Source: Robiginitomaculum sp. (GTDB lineage: Bacteria; Pseudomonadota; Alphaproteobacteria; Caulobacterales; Maricaulaceae). Taken from it: a stretch of 64,000 nucleotides of DNA. The stretch lies in NCBI GenBank assembly GCA_016763315.1, contig JAESTZ010000006.1, positions 43,975 to 107,974 on the forward strand, read 5' to 3'. Below are positions 36,519 through 45,027 of the stretch, one piece after another. The notes under the pieces were generated by a model, which did no database searches, was not told the DNA's origin, and saw only the letters and a program-made list of their open reading frames with translations. Every line of letters starts with the position of its first letter. The first letter of the stretch is position 1. The position numbers and the translations under genes are program-made.

Positions 36519-37799
36519 GTGGCTGACGCAGATTTCTTTTTTAGTGAGAGCCTAGAGGCTTTGGATCCAGCTGTTGCAAGCAGTATCGCCCGGGAAGCTG
36601 ACAGGCAAAGTCAGCAAATAGAGCTAATTGCTTCGGAAAATATTGTTTCAAAAGCCGTATTGCAGGCGCAAGGTACTTTATTGACCAACAAATACGCTGA
36701 AGGGTATCCAGGGCGTAGGTATTATGGTGGTTGCGAATTTGTCGATGAGATAGAAACCTTAGCGATTGAGCGAGCTAAACAGTTGTTTCACGCAGGCTTC
36801 GTTAATGTTCAACCAAATTCTGGCAGTCAGGCTAACCAGTCGGTTTTTTTGGCGCTGGTGAAACCTGGGCAAACAATTCTTGGCTTGTCTCTGGATGCTG
36901 GTGGTCATTTAACCCATGGCGCGCGTCCTAATATCTCTGGTAAATGGTTCAACGCCGAGCATTATGGCTTGGATAGAGATACTCACCAAATTGATATGGA
37001 TGAAGTACGTGACAAGGCGAAGTCCGTGCAACCGTCGCTTATAATAGCTGGTGGTTCGGCCTACCCAAGGGCAATAAATTTTGCCGCATTTCGTGATATT
37101 GCTGACGAGGTTGGAGCATTCCTAATGGTTGACATGGCGCATATTGCAGGCCTTGTTGCTGCTGGTGAGCACAGCAATCCATTACCCTTTGCCGACGTGG
37201 TTACTACCACTACTCATAAAACATTGCGCGGGCCGCGTGGTGGCATGGTTTTAACCAATAATTCTGACATAGCCAAAAAGATAAATTCTGCTGTTTTTCC
37301 CGGCTTGCAAGGTGGGCCTTTAATGCATGTCATTGCCGCTAAAGCCGTTGCTTTTGCCGAGGCCTTAAAGCCGGAGTTTAAACAATATGCCGCACAAGTG
37401 ATCAGAAATTGCCAGAAAATGGCCGATGTGCTTGGCTCTGGTGGTTATTCACTGGTTTCCGGGGGCACTGATACGCATTTGGCTTTGGTTGATTTAAGGG
37501 CAAAGGGTTTGACCGGAGACATTGCCGAGGCAGCATTAGAGCGCGCATTTATTACTTGTAACAAGAATGGAGTTCCTGGGGATCCAGAAAAACCAACGGT
37601 TACATCAGGTATTAGAATTGGCTCTCCTGCCTGTACAACTCGCGGGTTTGGGGTGGATGAGTTTGCTCTGGTCGGTGAATTGATGGTAGAGGTTCTGGAT
37701 AGTTTGGTGCTTTGTCCACAAGGCGATCCGGTGGTCGAAAGTTCTGTCCGTAGCAGAGTGCTCGAGCTAACTGCTAGATTTCCTATCTATAGGAGCTAA
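36519..37799 (+). CDS. glyA: Serine hydroxymethyltransferase
   Basis: This is a 426-residue PLP enzyme that interconverts serine and glycine with tetrahydrofolate, the main source of one-carbon units. Visible features are [36 protein letters not shown], the PLP-Lys motif [14 protein letters not shown] (Lys near residue 236) and [20 protein letters not shown]. The start is GTG at 36519, with AGGG about eight bases upstream; the family's usual start position supports it. It opens the run glyA-nrdR-nusB-thiL, typical for alphaproteobacteria. Folate genes folB and a FolM-like reductase are elsewhere in the window. Confidence 0.97.
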   Translation: MADADFFFSESLEALDPAVASSIAREADRQSQQIELIASENIVSKAVLQAQGTLLTNKYAEGYPGRRYYGGCEFVDEIETLAIERAKQLFHAGFVNVQPNSGSQANQSVFLALVKPGQTILGLSLDAGGHLTHGARPNISGKWFNAEHYGLDRDTHQIDMDEVRDKAKSVQPSLIIAGGSAYPRAINFAAFRDIADEVGAFLMVDMAHIAGLVAAGEHSNPLPFADVVTTTTHKTLRGPRGGMVLTNNSDIAKKINSAVFPGLQGGPLMHVIAAKAVAFAEALKPEFKQYAAQVIRNCQKMADVLGSGGYSLVSGGTDTHLALVDLRAKGLTGDIAEAALERAFITCNKNGVPGDPEKPTVTSGIRIGSPACTTRGFGVDEFALVGELMVEVLDSLVLCPQGDPVVESSVRSRVLELTARFPIYRS

Positions 37800-37801
37800 A
37801 A

Positions 37802-38257
37802 ATGCGCTGTCCATATTGTTCCTCGGAAGACACTCAAGTTAAAGATTCCCGTGGTGCCGAAGATGGAGCGGCCATTCGTCGTCGTCGGCAATGTCAGAGT
37901 TGCGGCCAAAGATTTACCACATTCGAGCGAGTGCAGTTAAGAGAATTGAATGTTATTAAACGCTCTGGTCGGCGGGTACGATTTGACCGTGAGAAATTAA
38001 TGCGGTCGGTTTCCATGGCTTTGCAAAAACGACCGATGGACAGAGACCGGGTTGAGCATATGATTTCATCAATAGTTCGAAGATTAGAGTCCGAGGGTGA
38101 TGTGGAAGTTAAATCAAAACATATTGGTAAATTGGTGATGGAAGCTCTGGCTAATTTGGATCAAGTAGCCTATGTGCGATATGCATCTGTTTACAGGGAC
38201 TTTAACGAAACCAAAGACTTTGCCGAGTTTATAGCTGAAGAAAAACTGGGTGAATAA
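37802..38257 (+). CDS. nrdR: Ribonucleotide reductase repressor NrdR
   Basis: This 151-residue regulator has an N-terminal zinc ribbon ([20 protein letters not shown], then [16 protein letters not shown]) and an ATP-cone ([19 protein letters not shown]). It senses ATP/dATP and represses ribonucleotide reductase genes by binding NrdR boxes. It starts two bases after the glyA stop with CTATAGGAGC just before it as the ribosome site. The length is that of the family. Confidence 0.97.
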   Translation: MRCPYCSSEDTQVKDSRGAEDGAAIRRRRQCQSCGQRFTTFERVQLRELNVIKRSGRRVRFDREKLMRSVSMALQKRPMDRDRVEHMISSIVRRLESEGDVEVKSKHIGKLVMEALANLDQVAYVRYASVYRDFNETKDFAEFIAEEKLGE

Positions 38258-38314
38258 TAGGATTAATTACATTTGGTCACTAATGATGAATTAGGGCTTA
38301 TATTGGATACGTTT

Positions 38315-38806
38315 ATGGCAGTAACTAACGAAAAACGAAAAGCACCAGGTAAGCACAATGCCCGCATTGCTGCGGTGCAAGCTTTGTATCAAATGGAAAT
38401 ATCGGCACGTGGCGCTAATAGTGTGGTTGAAGAGTTTCTTGCCGAGCGGTTAGGTGAAGCGCCTGAATTTTTACCCAGCACAGAAGTTGATAGAAATTTT
38501 TTTGCGCGGCTGGTAAAAGGTGTTGTGAACAATCAGGAGCAAATAGATCAGGCAATTAGATTGCAATTGTCCGAGAAGTGGCGGCTTAGCCGAATTGATG
38601 CAACTCTACGTGCTATTTTACGTTGTGGTTGTTATGAGTTGACGATAGACAAAACCGCAAAACCAGCTGTGGTGATTGATGAGTATGTTGAAATTTCCCA
38701 TTCGTTTTTTGATCAAAAAGAAACCGGTTTCATCAATGCCAGTCTTGATGCAATAAATAAAAGTTTTATAAAATCAACAGCTAACTTGCTTAAGGTAGAG
38801 AAGTGA
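38315..38806 (+). CDS. nusB: Transcription antitermination protein NusB
   Basis: This is an all-helical protein of about 163 residues that joins NusE, NusA and NusG on rRNA boxA to prevent termination. Family elements are ARIAAVQALYQMEISARG, LSEKWRLSRIDATLRAILRC and the C-terminal KPAVVIDEYVEISHSFFDQK with FINASLD. A TTG at 38273 is in frame and would add 14 residues; ATG 38315 gives a normal N-terminus. In many alphaproteobacteria the riboflavin genes ribD, ribE, ribBA and ribH sit between nrdR and nusB, and they are absent here. The stop overlaps the thiL GTG (GTGA). Confidence 0.93.
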   Translation: MAVTNEKRKAPGKHNARIAAVQALYQMEISARGANSVVEEFLAERLGEAPEFLPSTEVDRNFFARLVKGVVNNQEQIDQAIRLQLSEKWRLSRIDATLRAILRCGCYELTIDKTAKPAVVIDEYVEISHSFFDQKETGFINASLDAINKSFIKSTANLLKVEK

Positions 38807-39789
38807 TATCTGGTGAATTCGAGCTGATCAAACAATTAGCAGAGTTCTCGAAGGAAAGCCCTGAAAGTCTTGAGTTACAAGATGATGGCGCAATTATCTC
38901 ATGTAGTAATAATCGATTGGTACTTGTAAAAGATTTAGTGCAAGCTGGTGTTCATGCGCTTGAAAACGATAGTCTTTGTGATGTTGTTCGCAAGGCTATT
39001 TTAGTAAATTTATCTGATCTGGCAGCAATGGGTGCGCGGCCAAAGTTTATTTTGTTAGGGCTTTGTCTGGCAAAAAATACTGATCCTGATCAACTTGCCG
39101 CTGTTGCGGAAACTATCCGTATTGAATGTGATAAATACTCAGTTTCATTAATTGGCGGCGATACAGTTGTCGGGCTAGGGCCAACAACAATTTCGGTAAC
39201 CGCCATTGGCGAGTTAGTTCTGGAACCTATATTACGATCTGGCGCTAAAATTGGTGATGATGTCTGGGTGTCCGGCGTTATCGGTGATGCCGCTTTGGCT
39301 TTGCGATTATTGCAATCAGATACGAATAGTCATGAATTCAATTGTTTGAGCTTCGAGCAGCGATCAACTGTTATCGCTAGGTATTATTCACCCGTCCCAA
39401 GGGTTGAACTTGGTATGAACTTATCGGGTATCGCTAATAGTCTGATTGATGTTTCTGATGGTCTGTTTGCCGATGCTGGACATATTGCAAGTACTAGTAA
39501 ACTTTCATTGCAACTAGATTTAAGCTCTGTTCCATTGTCACCTGCTTTTGCACAATGGTCTATGCATGTTGATAATTTCGACTTGATGTTAAGTGTATTG
39601 GGTGGTGGTGATGATTATGAATTACTGTTTACTGCGCCAATGGATAATCGGGAACAGGTTGAAAGTATGGCCACAAAACTTGCTTTAAAAATAACAAAAA
39701 TTGGTAACGTAACCACTGGTAACAAGGTTGTAGTAACTAATGACGGCGTTGTTATAAATGCCGATTCCACAGGGTTTACTCATTTTTGA
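38803..39789 (+). CDS. thiL: Thiamine-monophosphate kinase
   Basis: This 328-residue protein phosphorylates thiamine monophosphate to the active diphosphate. Seen are LQDDGAII (in place of the common DDAA), KDLVQAGVHAL (usually TDxLVEGVHF), LSDLAAMGARP, LIGGDTVV, WVSGVIGDAALAL, IDVSDGLFADAGHIA and GGGDDYELLFTAP. The Lys in KDLVQ and the Gly in DDGA differ from the usual residues near the Mg/ATP site; activity may still be kept. Start GTG 38803 overlaps the nusB stop, so translation is coupled. The end ADSTGFTHF is the usual C-terminal motif, indicating a full-length gene. Confidence 0.93.
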   Translation: MISGEFELIKQLAEFSKESPESLELQDDGAIISCSNNRLVLVKDLVQAGVHALENDSLCDVVRKAILVNLSDLAAMGARPKFILLGLCLAKNTDPDQLAAVAETIRIECDKYSVSLIGGDTVVGLGPTTISVTAIGELVLEPILRSGAKIGDDVWVSGVIGDAALALRLLQSDTNSHEFNCLSFEQRSTVIARYYSPVPRVELGMNLSGIANSLIDVSDGLFADAGHIASTSKLSLQLDLSSVPLSPAFAQWSMHVDNFDLMLSVLGGGDDYELLFTAPMDNREQVESMATKLALKITKIGNVTTGNKVVVTNDGVVINADSTGFTHF

Positions 39790-39835
39790 TAGTTTTCGTG
39801 TATCAATGAATGCTAATGTCTTTAAGGAGTACCTC

Positions 39836-40312
39836 ATGCGCCGTGCATTATTATTAAGCTTAGCATTAGTTTTTGTTGCAGGATCAGCCATGGCTGCCCC
39901 CAAAAAGGGATCTAAAAAGTCAGGAAACCACCGTGAGGCAAGTTGGACTTTGGAAGAAGATAAAGAGCCGGTAAAAGAACTGAGCGCTAAGGCTGCTGCA
40001 TTGGCGGTTGATCTGCCTATGGTGATATTACCGGTATCTGATAGGGGGTACTTAACAAATTACGCCTTTGTCTCAATTAGGATCAATTTACAAGAAGGTG
40101 AGGATGCGTGGTCAGTGCGTTCAAAGAGCCACTTCTTAAAAGATGCTATAATCCGTAAAAGCCACAAAAGAAAAACAGAAATACTAGACAAAGAGACCAA
40201 TGGTGTTGATCAAGAAAAACTAACAGCATTGATCAATGCCGCTATTGAGCCGTGGGTAGAGAAGCAGCGCATTGATAGTGTTGAATTCTTGAAAATAGAT
40301 TTACAGCAATAG
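39836..40312 (+). CDS. Exported protein of unknown function downstream of thiL
   Basis: This is a protein of about 158 residues. The ATG at 39836 is preceded by AAGGAGTACCTC, a good ribosome site, and begins a signal peptide (RRALLLSLALVFVAGSAMA); longer frames are not credible. The mature part starts with a Lys-rich stretch (PKKGSKKSGN) and then a block that reads MVILPVSDRGYLTNYAFVSI followed by NLQEGEDAW, and ends VEKQRIDSVEFLKIDLQQ. The middle part somewhat recalls FliL-type periplasmic beta-rich proteins, but I cannot assign it. It lies 46 bases after thiL and may be co-transcribed. Confidence 0.75.
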   Translation: MRRALLLSLALVFVAGSAMAAPKKGSKKSGNHREASWTLEEDKEPVKELSAKAAALAVDLPMVILPVSDRGYLTNYAFVSIRINLQEGEDAWSVRSKSHFLKDAIIRKSHKRKTEILDKETNGVDQEKLTALINAAIEPWVEKQRIDSVEFLKIDLQQ

Positions 40313-40360
40313 TCTGGCTTTTGATGGTAATAATGCTGTCATAGGAAAAAATACTATTTT

Positions 40361-40705
40361 TTAGTCATCATCGCCGAATTCTTCTCTCATATATTCAAGG
40401 ATCTCTTTCACGTCATCTTCGTCAAGTTCATCATTGCCTCCAAGTGGCGGCATTGCCATTTGTGACCCTGGACTTTCAAAGCCTTCGGTAATGTTTCTAA
40501 TAAGCTCCTCGTCGCTTTTTGATAAAGGGCCGCTTAGGCTGGTGAAATCTGGAGTAATGCCCGGTAAAGCACCTTTTCCATCTTCACCGTGACAGGCAGC
40601 GCAGTTTTCCATGTAGATTTCTTCGCCGGGGCTTGCAAACACCTGTGGAGTCGAGAAAACAGTGATTACTGTTACTGTTGCTATAGCGCAGACTAATTTT
40701 TTCAT
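40361..40705 (-). CDS. Small periplasmic monoheme cytochrome c
   Basis: This 114-residue protein has a signal peptide (about 1-24) and one heme-binding motif CAACH (about residue 35-39) followed by GEDGKGALPGI. MAMPPLGG supplies the likely axial Met, and the tail is very acidic (DELDEDDVKEILEYMREEFG). This is the class I cytochrome c fold. It is the last gene of a three-gene operon with another small cytochrome (13 bases upstream) and a porin. Ribosome site TAGGAGAA is present. It probably passes electrons between the partner cytochrome and an oxidase or reductase; the donor is unknown. Confidence 0.9.
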   Translation of the reverse strand: MKKLVCAIATVTVITVFSTPQVFASPGEEIYMENCAACHGEDGKGALPGITPDFTSLSGPLSKSDEELIRNITEGFESPGSQMAMPPLGGNDELDEDDVKEILEYMREEFGDDD

Positions 40706-40718
40706 TGCTTGTGTTCTC

Positions 40719-41039
40719 CTAATTGGTTTTTTGTAAAAATACTAAAATATCTCTGGTATCCTGACCTGATAATCCGGCGCGGATACGCATATGCATTATG
40801 GTCGCTTCCCACTCGCTATCTGTTAAGTCTTTCGGGTCACGCATATTGTGGCAAGATGAACAACGATTAGCCCATAATTTTGCTCCGCGTGCAAAGTTAC
40901 CTTTAGTGTCCTTTACGACTTCTGTAGTGTTTTTGGCATCTGGTTTGGCATCTTTTGCTGTAGCAATTCCAGGGGAGGTGGCGATAATAGCCAATGCTGT
41001 TAGAACCATTACAAAGTAAGTTGTTTTATAAATTCTCAT
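40719..41039 (-). CDS. Small periplasmic monoheme cytochrome c
   Basis: This 106-residue protein has an N-terminal hydrophobic signal or anchor (YFVMVLTALAIIATSPGIATA), a Lys/Asp-rich linker and one heme motif CSSCH (about residues 60-64). The likely axial Met lies in IMHMRIRAGL. It has the short form seen in diheme-type and dioxygenase-linked cytochromes. A TACAGGAGAA ribosome site stands before ATG 41039. It is between the porin gene (23 bases upstream) and the second cytochrome. It could form an electron wire with that protein. Confidence 0.88.
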   Translation of the reverse strand: MRIYKTTYFVMVLTALAIIATSPGIATAKDAKPDAKNTTEVVKDTKGNFARGAKLWANRCSSCHNMRDPKDLTDSEWEATIMHMRIRAGLSGQDTRDILVFLQKTN

Positions 41040-41062
41040 GATAATTCTCCTGTATTGATGGA

Positions 41063-42337
41063 CTAAAATCCGTATGCGATTTGCGCTCTTATTCTATTGG
41101 CCGCAGCAGATGTTCCAGCTAAACCATCATTGAATTCATAGGAAACTTTAGTGATTACTTGTGGAGCAAACAGGTAGTTTAAGCCGATTGCCAATTGTCT
41201 TTGATCTTGGCTTGCATGTGGTGAGTCATAGTCAGAATAACGCGCTACCGCCTCGAAATTATTTGGCAATTTATATGCTCCTTGCATATACCAGGATGAC
41301 CACTGCCAGCTTTCCGGCGCCGCACTGCTTACTAATACTCCGACGTTTTGGCGAATATATTCACCACGCAAATCAAGCTTTTTCCATTGATAAGTAAAAT
41401 CTGCGCCAAGTACATTATAGGATCGGTCATTTTCCAAAGCGATAGCTGCTTTTCCAGATGCTACTGAAAGTCCAATTTCCATTTTTGCTATTGGATTGAA
41501 GCCAACTCTGCCACCATATACTTTTTTACCATCTTGATCGCGGGTCACGCCCTCAGTGGCAATTTCCTCTATTTCTGTCCCATCGAGCATCAATTCCGGG
41601 CCATTGGCGACATATACTGCGTAATTAGCTCGCATATCACTGTCACCCATTGGGATTGCTCCGCGAAGCTGTACTCCGGTGTCAGCTACTGGAGCTGCCT
41701 GATCATGGCCAAAACCAGCAGGTGCGGAAGGCAGTTTATTGATCCATGATGGGTGAATGTTTTGGCGAAATTGACCAAGAGGACTAATGAATTTGCCAGC
41801 TATTAGAGCCATATAATCGTTTAATACTAGATCAATTGTAAGGTATTCCATTCCAACATCTGTACTACCATCTTCTAGAATTTTAACTTCTATTTCCGAC
41901 TCTAATAAAACTTTGTCTTTGTATTGATAGTGGAATATTGGAGAAAACTGCGCCTGGGAAAAGCTGCCACTTGTTCCTGCCTGCTTGCTAAATCCGGCAG
42001 AAGCATAGCCGGCCAAGTGTACTGTCGAGTTGGTGTTTTTCCATTCCTCTGCACTCTTTGCTACTTTGGCTATTTTTTTGACATCTTTTTTAAGTTTTTG
42101 TATTTCAGCTTTTGAGACTTCTGGTTCTACTTTGTCTTGTAATATAATGCCTTGTTGTTTTAGTAATTCTTGCATGATTGCGATTTGATCGCGCAGTTCG
42201 CTGATTTCGGATTTCAGAGCGTCGTAGTTTTCATCGCTGGCTGTTGTTGGTTCGGAGGCTAAAGCTGTTGTTGATAGTCCGAATGATATTAGTAGCGAGG
42301 TCATCATAAGTTTTGATTTATTGTGCATTACAGACAT
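41063..42337 (-). CDS. Porin-like outer-membrane protein with coiled-coil N-terminus
   Basis: This is a 424-residue outer-membrane protein. Residues 1-28 are a signal peptide, about 35-95 form a coiled coil (YDALKSEISELRDQIAIMQEL, then KKDVKKIAKVAKSAEEWK), and the rest is alternating beta sequence ending in the aromatic QIAYGF. The pattern NSTVHLAGYASAGF and GKFISPLGQFRQNIHPSW resembles porins of the OprP/phosphate-selective type, whose N-terminal coil reaches to peptidoglycan. It leads an operon with two periplasmic cytochromes c, which is an uncommon combination. AGGAGA lies before ATG 42337. Substrate unknown. Confidence 0.85.
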   Translation of the reverse strand: MSVMHNKSKLMMTSLLISFGLSTTALASEPTTASDENYDALKSEISELRDQIAIMQELLKQQGIILQDKVEPEVSKAEIQKLKKDVKKIAKVAKSAEEWKNTNSTVHLAGYASAGFSKQAGTSGSFSQAQFSPIFHYQYKDKVLLESEIEVKILEDGSTDVGMEYLTIDLVLNDYMALIAGKFISPLGQFRQNIHPSWINKLPSAPAGFGHDQAAPVADTGVQLRGAIPMGDSDMRANYAVYVANGPELMLDGTEIEEIATEGVTRDQDGKKVYGGRVGFNPIAKMEIGLSVASGKAAIALENDRSYNVLGADFTYQWKKLDLRGEYIRQNVGVLVSSAAPESWQWSSWYMQGAYKLPNNFEAVARYSDYDSPHASQDQRQLAIGLNYLFAPQVITKVSYEFNDGLAGTSAAANRIRAQIAYGF

Positions 42338-42500
42338 TTTGATCTCCTGTTTCAGTACGGTAAATCGCTATATGAATAGCGGTAACCTTTTGCCTAAGGC
42401 TATGCCTAAAAAAGCATAGTCAAGTGACTAACTGTCGCACCAATATCTATGAGGAAAGGTTCGGATACAGGGGGTAATTTACGTATATTAAAGGGGAGCT

Positions 42501-43532
42501 TTAAGCTGCCTTGCCGGTGACGGCCTCTACACTCAAACGGTTGCGGCCATTTTGTTTTGATTGATAAAGCGCCATATCAGCTCGCTCGATAAATTCTTCA
42601 ATTTCATCAGTGTCGCGAAACAACGAGACTCCCATAGATATAGTTACTTTACCCAAATCTTCATTGGTTGACTTACGAACTAGTTTCTTGCGCTCAATTT
42701 TTTCACGGATATTTTGTGCAACATCAACAGCAACAGATAAGTCTGTTGCCGGCATAATGATTGCAAATTCCTCGCCGCCATAACGTGCTGCCACGTGGTG
42801 CTTGCTGGCATGACGTTTTAAGGTCGAGGAAACAAAGCGGATAATTTGATCACCTGTTTGGTGTCCCCATGTATCGTTAAATCGTTTAAAGTGATCAATG
42901 TCGCAGAAAACCAGAGCAAGAGGATCATTCGTTTTCGCAGATTTTTCCATTTCACTTTTTAGAACTTCGTCAAAGCGTTTGCGGTTGCATAATCCACTTA
43001 GTGAGTCGGTCATTGCTTCGACTTTTACTCGGTCAAGATTTCCTTGTAAGGTCTCAACTTGTTTATTAGTTTCTGCCAACTTGGTTTCCAGCACATTGCT
43101 ACGACTTTGCATATTTACCGTTGCTTGCAATAGATGCTCGACTATATCACGGATTGATCTAGGGTCAGAAACATCAACAAGGTTCCCGCCAGCTCCTTCA
43201 AGAACTTTTCCGTAACTTGCAGCATCTTGTCCCGCTTGTTCCAGGGCTTGCATTACTGATTTAAGTTCATCACCAACGCTTTTTGTGGTGTCATCAAGTA
43301 TTTTATGCAGGCGATCATTAGCTATATGTTTCTGGTGCAGTGTTTCACCAACAGAATTACCCCACGACTTCTTTCCAGAAGTATAAGGTTGCATGGCTTT
43401 AACTAGAGCGTGATTGGAGGCTTGGGTGAAGTTATAAAATAATTCGTAATTTGTTGGACTTGGCTCAACATTTAAATCCTGCATTAACTGGATTGGGTCA
43501 GTTGATGTCATTTTTTCTGATTTGTTTGTCAC
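42501..43532 (-). CDS. Diguanylate cyclase (GGDEF)
   Basis: This 343-residue protein has an N-terminal helical region (about 1-150) with no membrane helix, a short coiled coil (ETKLAETNKQVETLQGNLDR) and a GGDEF domain (about 168-335). The active loop is ARYGGEEFAII, so the cyclase should make cyclic di-GMP. The autoinhibitory RxxD site five residues before it is missing (SKHH), so product inhibition through that site is unlikely. The N-terminal region recalls flagellar/polar DGCs of alphaproteobacteria, but its input is not known. The last residues are LSVEAVTGKAA. Confidence 0.93.
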   Translation of the reverse strand: MTNKSEKMTSTDPIQLMQDLNVEPSPTNYELFYNFTQASNHALVKAMQPYTSGKKSWGNSVGETLHQKHIANDRLHKILDDTTKSVGDELKSVMQALEQAGQDAASYGKVLEGAGGNLVDVSDPRSIRDIVEHLLQATVNMQSRSNVLETKLAETNKQVETLQGNLDRVKVEAMTDSLSGLCNRKRFDEVLKSEMEKSAKTNDPLALVFCDIDHFKRFNDTWGHQTGDQIIRFVSSTLKRHASKHHVAARYGGEEFAIIMPATDLSVAVDVAQNIREKIERKKLVRKSTNEDLGKVTISMGVSLFRDTDEIEEFIERADMALYQSKQNGRNRLSVEAVTGKAA

Positions 43533-43643
43533 TATATGCCCCGCATCATCGAATCGTAATTGAAAATATTATTTACAAAGTTATTGGGCAAATAAAAACA
43601 CTTGGTAAATTTTATTCAATAAACATATTGAATTCGATTAATT

Positions 43644-44933
43644 CTATGTTTTGAAAAAATCAGGCATATCACCGCCAAATCCAGTCCCGTTGCTTTTCTC
43701 GCTTGTCACACGATCCTGATTCTTGCCGGATTTATGATGCGGTCTTGATGGGTGTTTTGTTTTGTTTGGTGTATGTTTAGGTTTCTGCGATTTTTTAGTA
43801 TCACTAATACCTTGCAAAGAGTATTTGGGAATTGGCTTTTTTAACATTGCTTCAATGGCGGCTAATGCTTTGTGGTCTATTGGTGTGGATATTGTAATTG
43901 CGGTTCCCTTGCGTCCGGCGCGCCCCGTACGTCCTATCCGGTGAACATAGTCTTCAGCATGAAACGGAACATCATAATTCAAAACATGACTAACATCGGG
44001 TATATCAAGGCCTCTAGCTGCGACATCACTGGCGACAAGTATTTTAGTTTTCCCGTCCTTAAATCTTGCAAGCGTTTCAGTGCGAATAGATTGCGCCAGA
44101 TCTCCGTGGATTGGCTCAGCGCTTATTTTGTGTTTTTTCAGAGACTTGGCTACTATGTCAACATCACGTTTGCGATTGCAAAATAATATTGCATTTTTAA
44201 GTTTTTCTTGGATCATTACTTGGCGTAATGCACTGCGTTTTGCTTTTGCATCATTTGCCGGCAGTGATAACAAAAACTGGCTGACAGTCTTGGCTGTTGA
44301 TTCTGGACGTGACACTTCAACTTTTGCCGGATTATGTAAAAAAGTATCAACAATACGTTTGATTTCCGGCGGCATGGTTGCTGAAAAAAACAGGGTTTGT
44401 CGAGTAAATGGAGTGATTTTGAAAATCTTCTCAATATCAGGCATAAAGCCCATATCCAGCATCCGGTCAGCTTCGTCGATGACTAATAATTGCACACCGG
44501 ACATTAGGATTTTACCGCGATCAAATTGATCAAGCAGTCTTCCGGGAGTGGCAATCAAAACATCAACACCCTGCATTAATTTTTTGTCCTGATCACCGAA
44601 GGATACCCCACCGATCAGTAATGCCATGCTTAGTTTGTGGTACTTTGCGTATTTTTCAAAATTTTCTGCCACTTGTGCAGCTAATTCTCTGGTTGGTTCG
44701 ATAATCATCGACCTTGGCATTCTGGCTTTTGCGCGCCCCTGACTTAAAATTTCAATCATAGGCAAGGTGAAAGAGGCGGTTTTTCCTGTGCCGGTTTGAG
44801 CAATTCCTAAGACATCTTGTCCTTGCAAAACTTTAGGAATGGCACCTGCCTGAATCGGTGTAGGCTCGGTGTATCCGGATTCTGCAATTGCTTTTAAAGT
44901 TTTTGGATCAAGTCCTAGATCATCAAATGTCAT
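43644..44933 (-). CDS. rhlE: DEAD-box RNA helicase, RhlE-like
   Basis: This 429-residue ATP-dependent RNA helicase has the full motif set: Q motif GYTEPTPIQAGAIP, motif I AQTGTGKT, Ia PTRELAAQ, II DEAD (VIDEADRMLDMGFMP), III SAT, and VI HRIGRTGRAGRKG. After the two RecA domains (to about 370) there is a short basic tail with His, Lys and Ser (KHTPNKTKHPSRPHHKSGK) likely to bind RNA. These helicases act in rRNA maturation or cold adaptation. It is monocistronic. The 94-base gap to the amidohydrolases holds a GC-rich hairpin (CCGCCCGC with GGCGG) near 44970 that may end transcripts. Confidence 0.93.
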   Translation of the reverse strand: MTFDDLGLDPKTLKAIAESGYTEPTPIQAGAIPKVLQGQDVLGIAQTGTGKTASFTLPMIEILSQGRAKARMPRSMIIEPTRELAAQVAENFEKYAKYHKLSMALLIGGVSFGDQDKKLMQGVDVLIATPGRLLDQFDRGKILMSGVQLLVIDEADRMLDMGFMPDIEKIFKITPFTRQTLFFSATMPPEIKRIVDTFLHNPAKVEVSRPESTAKTVSQFLLSLPANDAKAKRSALRQVMIQEKLKNAILFCNRKRDVDIVAKSLKKHKISAEPIHGDLAQSIRTETLARFKDGKTKILVASDVAARGLDIPDVSHVLNYDVPFHAEDYVHRIGRTGRAGRKGTAITISTPIDHKALAAIEAMLKKPIPKYSLQGISDTKKSQKPKHTPNKTKHPSRPHHKSGKNQDRVTSEKSNGTGFGGDMPDFFKT

Positions 44934-45027
44934 GTAAATTCGCTATTTTACTGTAAAACCGGTCAATAACCGCCCGCTAGAGGCGGACAGTACCCGCCAC
45001 TACGCTCAAGTCAATGACCTGTTATAA

